This document shows, piece after piece, positions 5,777-11,518 of a stretch of 11,518 nt of DNA. The stretch's first letter is position 1. The number at the start of each line of letters is the position of its first letter. This DNA is from Pseudomonadota bacterium (GTDB taxonomy: Bacteria > Desulfobacterota > Desulfobacteria > Desulfobacterales > Desulfobacteraceae). The notes under the pieces are model-generated. The model worked only from the letters and a program-made list of their open reading frames with translations, was not told the origin of the DNA and did no database searches. A program made the position numbers and the translations under genes. The stretch is taken from the NCBI GenBank assembly GCA_018816605.1, contig JAHIVS010000356.1, positions 1-11,518 of the forward strand. The letters are read 5' to 3'.

Positions 5777-7594
5777 TCAGAGCAGGGGCAGGGAAATGAC
5801 AAATCGTGTCCATTCTCCCTCCCTGGATGTCACAGAGATATCCCCGCCATGGTCCTTTATGAACCCATAGCAGACCGAAAGCCCCAACCCCACCCCCTGA
5901 ACACTTTCGGTTTTGGTGCTGAAAAAAGAATCAAATATTTTCCCGATATGCTCGGGCTTAATGCCGGTCCCCGTATCTTCGATGGTGATTTTGAGCATAT
6001 CCGGAGTGGCAGCCGTGCCGATTTTCAGGGTGCCGCCATCGGGCATGGCATACATGGCATTGGAAAACAGATTGATAAAAACCTGGCGCAACTGGTCCTT
6101 TGATGCAAAAATATTCCCGGGGTTTTTCATCAGATTCAGCACCAGCTTGATACTGTTTTCCCTGAACCGTTTTTCATACAGGAGCAACAACTCATCCAGA
6201 ATTGTCGTGATATCCAGCGCTGCCCGCTTTTCCTGGTCCGGTTTTGAAAAAGAGAGCATCTTCTTCAGCATGTCTGCCAGACGCATGATTTCAGACAAGG
6301 ACATGTCCAGAAGCTTCCGTCGTTTGTTGGTGGGCGATATTTCCGTTTTCATCAGTTCAAGGGTATTCATAATCCCGAACAGCGGGTTGTTCAGTTCGTG
6401 GGCAATCTGGGAGGTCAGCCGGCCCATGGCCGCAAGCTTTTCCGACTGAAGAAGATGCTGGCGTGCCGCGGAAAGTTCCCGCTCTGAAGTGAGCAGCTCT
6501 TTCAAATCCACAAAAATCGCCACCGATGCCAGTTCATTTCCCTGTTCATCGTAAATAATACTGGCAGACAGGTTGCCCTCGACCAGCTCACCATTGGCCT
6601 TGGTAAAGGCGAGGGGGTATGAATTGAGCCGTCCCTTTCCGCCATACCCATCGGCCTTCATCATCTCCATCACTTTTTTGGAAACCGCCCTGGAGTAAAT
6701 CTGCTGGATGCTCATTTTGCCCACCACCTGGTCTGCAGAATATCCGAAAACCTCTTCAGCCCCATGGTTCCACAACTTGATCCCCCCGGTCATGTCCATG
6801 GCCATAATGGCATTGGGAGAACAGGAAATGGTTTTCTCCAAAAAATCATGGGCCTCCCGAATCTGGTTTTCAATGCGCTTTCTCTGGGTCTGATCCACCA
6901 CGATCCCTTCATACCCCAGGATCTTCCCATGACTGTCATACCGGACATTGCTGGTCAACAGGATATGGAGAATATGGCCGTCCCGCCTTCTCCACTGGAC
7001 CTCATACTCCACCACCTGACCCTTTTTCTCTATCTTCCTCTGGTATTCCCGTCTGTCGGCGGGCCTCAAATAAAGATCCGTGGCAAGATCCAGGGAAAGG
7101 AACTCATCCTTGTCCTGGTAACCCAGCATCTTTAACAGCGTGGGGTTCACATCCAGAAACCGTCCCTCCTTGCTGCTGATGAAGACCCCGCAGCCCACAT
7201 GCTTAAACAGGCGCTGGTAGCTTTCTCTGGAGGACTTCAATTTGGCCTCCTGCTCAACGCTTTTGGAAATATCCCTGTAGATGGAAAGCTTTGAACGGGT
7301 TCCGTCCCGATTGGTCACCGGCATTTCCGACAGGGCAAATGTCTTGCCGACAGACGCAAGATACACTTCACTGTGGTGGGTTTCATTCTTCCCAAACACC
7401 TCGCCGTATTTGCACCAGCCACAGGGTTTCTTGGAATTGACCAGCACCTCGTGGCATTTTTTGCCCACCCCGTCTCCAAAATAATCTTTCATAAACTTGT
7501 TCATGTACTCGACGGTAAAATCTTCGTTGACAATGTAGATCCCCTCTTCAAAGGCATCCAGGGCATCCATCAATCTCGGGGTATGATCGCTCAT
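5777..7594 (-). CDS. Soluble multi-PAS sensor histidine kinase
   Basis: A 605-residue cytoplasmic kinase with no signal peptide or membrane segment. PAS1 spans about 8-112, PAS2 about 122-240 (ending VVDQTQRKRIE, a PAC-like end) and PAS3 about 252-366. HisKA holds the phospho-acceptor His399 in QIAHELNNPL. The HATPase_c domain has the N-box NLFSNAMYA (Asn508, Asn512), DTGTGI (540-545), FDSFFSTK (554-561) and GVGLGLS (568-574). All catalytic motifs are intact. PAS1 carries Cys47, Cys58 and Cys61 (CGWC), which might bind a metal, haem or cluster or act as a thiol switch; this is inference. AAGGAG lies 6 nt before the ATG. No receiver gene is directly adjacent, so it is an orphan here; the HTH-receiver protein at 4515-5087 is a possible partner only by proximity. 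Its leader contains a large hairpin repeat. Confidence 0.92.
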   Translation of the reverse strand: MSDHTPRLMDALDAFEEGIYIVNEDFTVEYMNKFMKDYFGDGVGKKCHEVLVNSKKPCGWCKYGEVFGKNETHHSEVYLASVGKTFALSEMPVTNRDGTRSKLSIYRDISKSVEQEAKLKSSRESYQRLFKHVGCGVFISSKEGRFLDVNPTLLKMLGYQDKDEFLSLDLATDLYLRPADRREYQRKIEKKGQVVEYEVQWRRRDGHILHILLTSNVRYDSHGKILGYEGIVVDQTQRKRIENQIREAHDFLEKTISCSPNAIMAMDMTGGIKLWNHGAEEVFGYSADQVVGKMSIQQIYSRAVSKKVMEMMKADGYGGKGRLNSYPLAFTKANGELVEGNLSASIIYDEQGNELASVAIFVDLKELLTSERELSAARQHLLQSEKLAAMGRLTSQIAHELNNPLFGIMNTLELMKTEISPTNKRRKLLDMSLSEIMRLADMLKKMLSFSKPDQEKRAALDITTILDELLLLYEKRFRENSIKLVLNLMKNPGNIFASKDQLRQVFINLFSNAMYAMPDGGTLKIGTAATPDMLKITIEDTGTGIKPEHIGKIFDSFFSTKTESVQGVGLGLSVCYGFIKDHGGDISVTSREGEWTRFVISLPLL

Positions 7595-7611
7595 GCAAGA
7601 CTCCTTATTTC

Positions 7612-7647
7612 CGATTGGGTCGATTGGGGTCGTCGTCGATTGGGGTC
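7612..7647. repeat. Three short direct repeats beside the hairpin element
   Basis: Copies of CGATTGGGGTC occur at 7621-7631 and 7637-7647, and a copy one G shorter at 7612-7621. The last copy runs into the left arm of the inverted repeat. The arrangement suggests slippage or stepwise growth at the edge of an inserted element. Confidence 0.7.
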
Positions 7648-7694
7648 AGGCTTGTGTTGTTGGGGTTTGCCCCAACAACACAAGCCTGACCCCA
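7641..7694. repeat. Perfect 25-bp inverted repeat (REP/MITE-like hairpin) in the kinase leader
   Basis: The left arm 7641-7665 begins TGGGGTCAGGCTTG and the right arm 7670-7694 ends CAAGCCTGACCCCA. All 25 positions pair, around a four-base loop TTTG. No T-run follows on either strand, so a simple terminator is unlikely. The GGGGTCAGG-type arm resembles palindromic repeats mobilised by IS200-like (RAYT/Y1) transposases, as I recall them; no transposase is in the window. It sits between the predicted kinase promoter and the kinase Shine-Dalgarno. Confidence 0.8.
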
Positions 7695-7705
7695 CTATCC
7701 GCACA

Positions 7706-7734
7706 AATTTACCTTAATTTAACAGGCAAATCAA
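7706..7734 (-). promoter_or_regulatory. Candidate promoter of the sensor kinase gene
   Basis: On the minus strand TTGATT (7734-7729), a 17-nt spacer and TAAATT (7711-7706), each 4 of 6 to consensus. A start near 7699 would give a leader of about 105 nt that includes the whole hairpin repeat. Confidence 0.4.
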
Positions 7735-7740
7735 TCATTT

Positions 7741-7760
7741 CCAGAAGATTCTCCTTCTGG
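7741..7760. repeat. 7-bp inverted repeat upstream of the thioesterase promoter
   Basis: CCAGAAG (7741-7747) and CTTCTGG (7754-7760) are separated by ATTCTC. It lies just upstream of the candidate thioesterase -35 and behind the kinase -35, so it could be an operator for either divergent gene. No regulator is identified. Confidence 0.4.
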
Positions 7761-7776
7761 CGAGCCGACATGGGAC

Positions 7777-7805
7777 TTGAAAAGAATCCGCTTTGGCGCT
7801 ATAAC
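7777..7805 (+). promoter_or_regulatory. Promoter-like sequence of the thioesterase gene
   Basis: TTGAAA (7777-7782), an exact 17-nt spacer and TATAAC (7800-7805), matching the sigma-70 consensus at 5 of 6 positions in each hexamer. The leader would be about 37 nt. This is the best promoter match in the window. Confidence 0.6.
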
Positions 7806-7848
7806 TTGAAATCGAAGAAACCAATTGAGGAGATCAGGATACCCTTTT

Positions 7849-8247
7849 ATGACTGAGACCAAACAGATTCACCATTTTACCGCCCAGGTTTATTACGAAG
7901 ATACGGATCATTCAGGGGTGGTTTACCATGCCAATTATCTGAAATTTTTTGAACGGGCCAGGGAAGATGTTATCGGCGTAAAAGTTCTTGCCCGGATGTG
8001 GCATGAAAACAAAATCGGTTTTGCCGTTTACAAAACAAGTTTAGGGTTCCATGACGGGGCCGTATTCGGCGATCTTCTGGATATCCGGACCACCTGGGAA
8101 AAACAGGGAGATTATCGCATTGTCTTTTCCCATGAAGCCTGGCGGCCGGAAGGGAAAAAACCGGCGGTCTCCTGTTCCCTGGAGCTGGTCTGCCTGAATT
8201 TTGAAAAAAAACTTGTGCCCATCCCGGACCTTGCCTTCCTGGAATAA
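7849..8247 (+). CDS. YbgC/4HBT-family acyl-CoA thioesterase (hotdog fold)
   Basis: A 132-residue single-domain hotdog protein, typical of YbgC-like acyl-CoA thioesterases, which hydrolyse acyl- or hydroxybenzoyl-CoA to free acid and CoA in the cytoplasm. The family signature is near the N-terminus: YYEDTDHSGVVYHANYLKF (15-33), with Asp20 in the position of the catalytic Asp17 of Pseudomonas 4-hydroxybenzoyl-CoA thioesterase, followed by FERARED. The rest (FHDGAVFGDLLDIRT, SCSLELVCLN) follows the usual strand pattern. I start at 7849, with AGGA 9 nt upstream; the frame opens at a TTG (7825) whose extra residues overlap the Shine-Dalgarno. It is monocistronic, between the divergent kinase gene and the hmc operon. 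Substrate cannot be told from sequence; no tol-pal genes, the usual ybgC neighbours, are here. Confidence 0.88.
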   Translation: MTETKQIHHFTAQVYYEDTDHSGVVYHANYLKFFERAREDVIGVKVLARMWHENKIGFAVYKTSLGFHDGAVFGDLLDIRTTWEKQGDYRIVFSHEAWRPEGKKPAVSCSLELVCLNFEKKLVPIPDLAFLE

Positions 8248-8327
8248 CCATTGATTTTAACCCTCAATATGGGCAGCAGAAAAATTTATTTTTACCCAAA
8301 CAAATTACCGGATATTTTCGTTTTTTA

Positions 8328-8356
8328 TTGACAAATCGGTTGGTTTCTTTTAAAGA
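8328..8356 (+). promoter_or_regulatory. Candidate promoter of the hmc operon
   Basis: A perfect TTGACA (8328-8333) is followed after 17 nt by TAAAGA (8351-8356), a weak -10 with 3 of 6 matches. A weak -10 fits a promoter needing an activator. It lies about 90 nt upstream of the hmcA start. Confidence 0.45.
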
Positions 8357-8358
8357 AA

Positions 8359-8379
8359 TTCCTACAATTTTAGTAGGAA
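8359..8379. promoter_or_regulatory. Palindrome overlapping the expected hmc transcription start (possible operator)
   Basis: TTCCTAC (8359-8365) and GTAGGAA (8373-8379) are separated by seven A/T bases. It begins 3 nt past the candidate -10, where a repressor would block transcription. In Desulfovibrio vulgaris the hmc operon is repressed through Rrf1/Rrf2; whether a similar factor binds here is unknown. A second pair, CCGGATA (8308-8314) and TATCCGG (8382-8388), flanks the promoter. No T-run follows, so it is not a terminator. Confidence 0.45.
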
Positions 8380-8446
8380 ATTATCCGGAAAAATAGTGCA
8401 AGGATAACTGAACAATAATTTTTAATGTCAACCAGGGGATCGGGTT

Positions 8447-10063
8447 ATGTTAAGACAAAGACCGTTTCGGCTGTTGTTTGCAACAACGGCAGTTTTGTGT
8501 TTATTTCCTTTAATCGCGTTTACCAGTGTGAAAATCATGGAAGATTCAGGCGAAAAACGGCCCGATATCCTCACCATTGATATTCCGTCCTCTCCGGACC
8601 ACAAAGACATGCCGGCGGTTAAATTCAAGCATGACATGCACACCCAGGCAGTTGAGGGGCAATGTGCCAAATGCCATGAGAAAAAAGAGGAGGCCACTCT
8701 TTTTAAATTCAAACGGACCGAAGAGATACCGGGCCGGAACCTTATGGATCTTTACCATGACAACTGCATTGCCTGCCATGAAGAGACAAAAAAGACAGCC
8801 CAGGCCACAGGTCCCATGGAGGCCGAGTGCCGTGCCTGCCATAATGCCGATTTCAACCTGGAGTCCTCCTGGAAAAAAATAAATTTTGACCGATCCCTTC
8901 ATTTCAGACATGAAAGCGCCAAAGAAATCCCCTCAACCGTTCAATCCGAAGAGACAAATTGCAACGCCTGCCACCATAGTTATAATGAAAAAACCAAGGC
9001 GATCTTTTACCAAAAAGGCGAAGAAGGCGCCTGTGTATATTGTCATAAGGAAACTGCTGAAGACGGTATCCGGTCTGGCCGGAACGCAGCCCACGATTCC
9101 TGTGTGGCCTGTCATCTGAAACTCACCGAAAAAAAGATCCAAACCGGTCCCGTTGATTGCCAAGGCTGTCACGAACAGGCGGCTCAGGAAAAAATAAAGG
9201 TGGCAAAAGAGATCCCCAGGCTCCAGCGCAATCAGCCCGATGCCGCGCTGCTGACCGGATGGACCATCCTGGGCTCTGACCCTGCGGAAAATAAAAAAAC
9301 CGTTGCCCAGTATATGGATCCTGTGGCCTTTGATCATAAATCCCATGAAGAAAAAGTACAAACCTGCAAGGCCTGCCACCATGAAACCCTGAAGAAGTGT
9401 GATTCCTGCCACACCGATAAGGGAGATGAAAAAGGCGGCTATATCAAACTTGCCCAGGCCATGCACAGCGCCGACAAACCCCAAAGCTGCCTGGGCTGCC
9501 ACAACGAACTTAAAAAAGCCAAAGACTGTGCCGGCTGCCATTCCCAGATGCCGGACAAAGCCTTTAAAGAAAATGCCTGCGCATCCTGTCACAATGTGGA
9601 TGCCAAAGAGACGCCCATGGAACTTCTGACAGACAAAAAGGCGGCTGGCAATCTGGCCCAGACGGTGCGCCAAAACCAGACACCCCCCTACGCAAAAGTT
9701 GATCTGGATAACATACCGGAAACAATCTCCATCAAAACCATTGCAGATGAATACAAACCCAGCCAGTTCCCCCACCGGATGGTGGTCCAGGCAATTTTTG
9801 AACGGGCCGGACAGAGCAGCATGGCAAAAGCCTTCCACGGGAATGAACTAACCCTGTGCATGGGATGCCACCATAACAGCCCGGCCACCCTGACCCCGCC
9901 CAAGTGTGCTTCCTGTCACGGAGAAACACCGGATCTGGACTCGGGAAAACCGGGACTTAAAGGGGCATACCATGGCCAGTGCATCACCTGCCACCAGAAG
10001 ATGGAAGTGAAAAGCGTCGTGCCGACAGATTGTATTAAATGCCATGAACTGAAGGCGTCGTAA
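8447..10063 (+). CDS. hmcA: High-molecular-weight 16-haem cytochrome c HmcA
   Basis: A 538-residue periplasmic multihaem cytochrome, near the length of D. vulgaris HmcA (about 545). The N-terminus is a signal sequence (basic RQRPFR, then a hydrophobic stretch at 9-27). I count exactly 16 CXXCH sites, with Cys pairs starting at residues 73, 107, 128, 172, 196, 219, 238, 307, 318, 348, 361, 378, 471, 487, 512 and 529; several are CXXCHH, giving one axial ligand directly. Spacing falls into groups resembling cytochrome c3 modules, with a haem-free stretch at about 383-470. HmcA takes electrons from periplasmic hydrogenase/cytochrome c3 and passes them to the Hmc membrane complex. AGGGG lies about 9 nt before the ATG. 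hmcB follows after 71 nt. Haem count, length and neighbours together make the call firm. Confidence 0.95.
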   Translation: MLRQRPFRLLFATTAVLCLFPLIAFTSVKIMEDSGEKRPDILTIDIPSSPDHKDMPAVKFKHDMHTQAVEGQCAKCHEKKEEATLFKFKRTEEIPGRNLMDLYHDNCIACHEETKKTAQATGPMEAECRACHNADFNLESSWKKINFDRSLHFRHESAKEIPSTVQSEETNCNACHHSYNEKTKAIFYQKGEEGACVYCHKETAEDGIRSGRNAAHDSCVACHLKLTEKKIQTGPVDCQGCHEQAAQEKIKVAKEIPRLQRNQPDAALLTGWTILGSDPAENKKTVAQYMDPVAFDHKSHEEKVQTCKACHHETLKKCDSCHTDKGDEKGGYIKLAQAMHSADKPQSCLGCHNELKKAKDCAGCHSQMPDKAFKENACASCHNVDAKETPMELLTDKKAAGNLAQTVRQNQTPPYAKVDLDNIPETISIKTIADEYKPSQFPHRMVVQAIFERAGQSSMAKAFHGNELTLCMGCHHNSPATLTPPKCASCHGETPDLDSGKPGLKGAYHGQCITCHQKMEVKSVVPTDCIKCHELKAS

Positions 10064-10134
10064 AACGCGTGCCATGAAGATAGATGCCATGACCAAAACA
10101 ATAAAAAATTTTTGTAGACAATAAAGGTGGATTT

Positions 10135-11268
10135 ATGGCCATTTCCCGAAGAAAGTTTCTTGGCTGCATAACCGCAGCACTCGGAACGACAACCGGTGCC
10201 GGGGCAATCGCCCATGCCGCATCAAACAAACATTTTACAGGGTATCCCGACAGTTTCGGTGTCCTCCACGATGCCACAAAATGCATCGGATGCCGAAAAT
10301 GTGAGCTTGCCTGCAATACGGTGAATTCACTTGAAAAACCGGACAAACCCTTTGACGACCTCACCCTGTTGGATGGAAAAAGAAGGACCGGAGAAGCCAC
10401 CTTTACCGTGGTCAATAAATTTGGGTCCCGTTTTGCCAAAACCCAATGCAACCATTGCCAGGAACCTGCCTGTGCATCGGCCTGCTTTGTAAAGGCTCTG
10501 AAAAAAGATCCGTCCGGGGCCGTGGTCTACGAGGAATCCCTGTGCGTGGGGTGCCGGTATTGCATGGTGGCCTGCCCCTTCAACATACCCGCCTACACCT
10601 ATAATGATCCGTTAACACCCAAGGTCACCAAATGCACCCTGTGCCTGCCCCGGATCAAAGAAGGCAAACTTCCCGGATGCGTGGAAATCTGTCCAAAAGA
10701 GGCCCTGATTTTCGGAAAACGGTCGGACCTGATCAATATGGCCTGGAAACGGATTTCCAAAAACCCGGATCAATATGTCCCGCATCTTTACGGGGAGCAT
10801 GAAATGGGCGGTACCAGCTGGCTGTATCTGTCACAGGTCCCCTTTGAACAGATCGGCATGAGAGAAGACCTGGGCAATATTCCGGCTCCCCAGTTCACCG
10901 CCGGCGCCCTGGGATCGGTTCCCATTATTGTGGGCCTGTGGCCGGTGCTGCTCACAGGGGTTTATGCCATTTCAAAACGAAAAGATAAAATTGCCAGGGA
11001 AGAACAGGATGCGGCCGTTCAAAAGGCCCAGGAACTGGCTGCCGAAGAAATGAAAACCCAGCTGTCCAAGCTGAAAGAAAAAATGACCAAGGAAAAGCAG
11101 ACCGCCATTACCGCTGAAGTGAAAAAAGCAGTGGCAGAAGCGGTAAAAAAGGCCGAGGAAAAAGCAGCAAAAGCGGCTGAACCCGCATCTCCCGATGAGC
11201 CGACAACAGATGAAGATGCACCGGAAGCGTCAGCATCCCCTGATACTTCCGTGAAAGAGGAGGAATAA
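10135..11268 (+). CDS. hmcB: Hmc complex iron-sulfur subunit HmcB
   Basis: A 377-residue electron-transfer subunit. The N-terminus is a Tat signal (ISRRKFLG, residues 3-10, then a hydrophobic [15 protein letters not shown]), so the folded Fe-S domain should be exported. Four [4Fe-4S] sites follow the NrfC/HybA pattern: Cys50/53/56/60, Cys105/108/113/117, Cys137/140/143/147 and Cys167/170/182/186. Residues 257-279 are a single membrane helix, followed by a cytoplasmic-side tail: an Ala/Lys/Glu-rich likely coiled coil (283-348) and an acidic end (350-377). AAAGGTGG lies 4 nt before the ATG. Its stop codon is immediately followed by the hmcC ATG, so the two are probably translationally coupled. 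HmcB should relay electrons between HmcA and the integral membrane subunits. Length is near D. vulgaris HmcB (about 370). Confidence 0.94.
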   Translation: MAISRRKFLGCITAALGTTTGAGAIAHAASNKHFTGYPDSFGVLHDATKCIGCRKCELACNTVNSLEKPDKPFDDLTLLDGKRRTGEATFTVVNKFGSRFAKTQCNHCQEPACASACFVKALKKDPSGAVVYEESLCVGCRYCMVACPFNIPAYTYNDPLTPKVTKCTLCLPRIKEGKLPGCVEICPKEALIFGKRSDLINMAWKRISKNPDQYVPHLYGEHEMGGTSWLYLSQVPFEQIGMREDLGNIPAPQFTAGALGSVPIIVGLWPVLLTGVYAISKRKDKIAREEQDAAVQKAQELAAEEMKTQLSKLKEKMTKEKQTAITAEVKKAVAEAVKKAEEKAAKAAEPASPDEPTTDEDAPEASASPDTSVKEEE

Positions 11269-11518
11269 ATGGCTGCCCAGGATAAACCCATGGCGAAAAA
11301 TTCTATTTTCACGCCTTTTAATGTGATCACCGGCATCATTCTTTCAGCCGGACTTGTTCTGACGGTTCTCAGGTTCACCCAGGGAATCGGCGCGGTTACC
11401 AATCTGGACGACACCAATCCCTGGGGATTGTGGATCGGATTTGATCTGCTCTGCGGCGTGGCCCTGGCAGCCGGTGGATACGTTACTTCAGCCGCCGTTT
11501 ATTTGTTCGGCATGAAAA
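11269..11518 (+). CDS. hmcC: Hmc complex membrane subunit HmcC (NrfD/PsrC family), N-terminal part
   Basis: The first 83 codons, running off the right edge. The ATG directly follows the hmcB TAA, with AGGAGG in the end of hmcB as its Shine-Dalgarno. Two membrane helices are visible, about residues 19-36 (VITGIILSAGLVLTVLRF) and 56-80. NPWGLWIGFD (50-59) is typical of NrfD-type quinone-interacting subunits such as HmcC and DsrP. The order hmcA-hmcB-hmcC matches the known operon, and further hmc genes are expected beyond the window. Confidence 0.88.
   Translation, partial: MAAQDKPMAKNSIFTPFNVITGIILSAGLVLTVLRFTQGIGAVTNLDDTNPWGLWIGFDLLCGVALAAGGYVTSAAVYLFGMK

Noticed and set aside
7641..7694. Rho-independent terminator at the long hairpin
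   Set aside because: No T-run follows on either strand, and the element sits upstream of a gene rather than behind one.
8933..9838. 301-residue minus-strand open frame
   Set aside because: It is the antisense of hmcA; its hydrophobic look comes from reversed Lys/His/Cys codons of the cytochrome.
1..11518. CRISPR arrays, tRNA or rRNA genes, intact insertion sequences
   Set aside because: No regularly spaced long repeats, cloverleaf, rRNA-like sequence or transposase frame was found on either strand by eye.

Overview
The window looks like chromosomal DNA of a sulfate-reducing deltaproteobacterium of the Desulfobacteraceae type. Three things point there: an hmc transmembrane redox operon (16-haem cytochrome HmcA, ferredoxin-like HmcB, start of HmcC), a very large HdrA-like flavoprotein carrying a glutamate-synthase-type insertion, and a gene that only makes sense if an in-frame UGA is read as selenocysteine. 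The genus assignment is inference; no rRNA or tRNA gene is present.

Left third (1-5087, all minus strand): a tight unit read right to left. It holds an HTH-receiver regulator, a methylenetetrahydrofolate reductase-like protein (metF), an HdrC/HdrB-like iron-sulfur protein, and an HdrA-like protein that runs off the left edge. Gaps are 13-14 nt and each gene has a strong Shine-Dalgarno site. The HdrCB-like gene appears as two adjacent reading frames, but these are in the same frame and separated by one TGA. That TGA lies where the family has Cys in a Glu-Cys-Gly-His motif, and a SECIS-like hairpin follows it. I annotate one 428-residue selenoprotein. The likely role is electron transfer between NAD(P)H, ferredoxin or another carrier and the methylene-H4F/methyl-H4F couple of the Wood-Ljungdahl pathway.

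Middle (5088-8247): an AT-rich divergent promoter region leads right into a structured leader and a fluoride channel gene (crcB/fluC). Convergent with it is a soluble three-PAS histidine kinase on the minus strand. The kinase 5' leader holds a perfect 25-bp inverted repeat next to three short direct repeats, which looks like a REP/MITE-type insertion. A short hotdog-fold acyl-CoA thioesterase follows on the plus strand with its own promoter-like sequence.

Right third (8248-11518, plus strand): a 199-nt intergenic region with a promoter-like sequence and a TTCCTAC-N7-GTAGGAA palindrome, then hmcA, hmcB and the first 83 codons of hmcC. HmcA is a periplasmic cytochrome, HmcB an exported four-cluster iron-sulfur protein, and HmcC the quinone-side NrfD-type membrane subunit. 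Together they move electrons between the periplasm and the membrane or cytoplasm.
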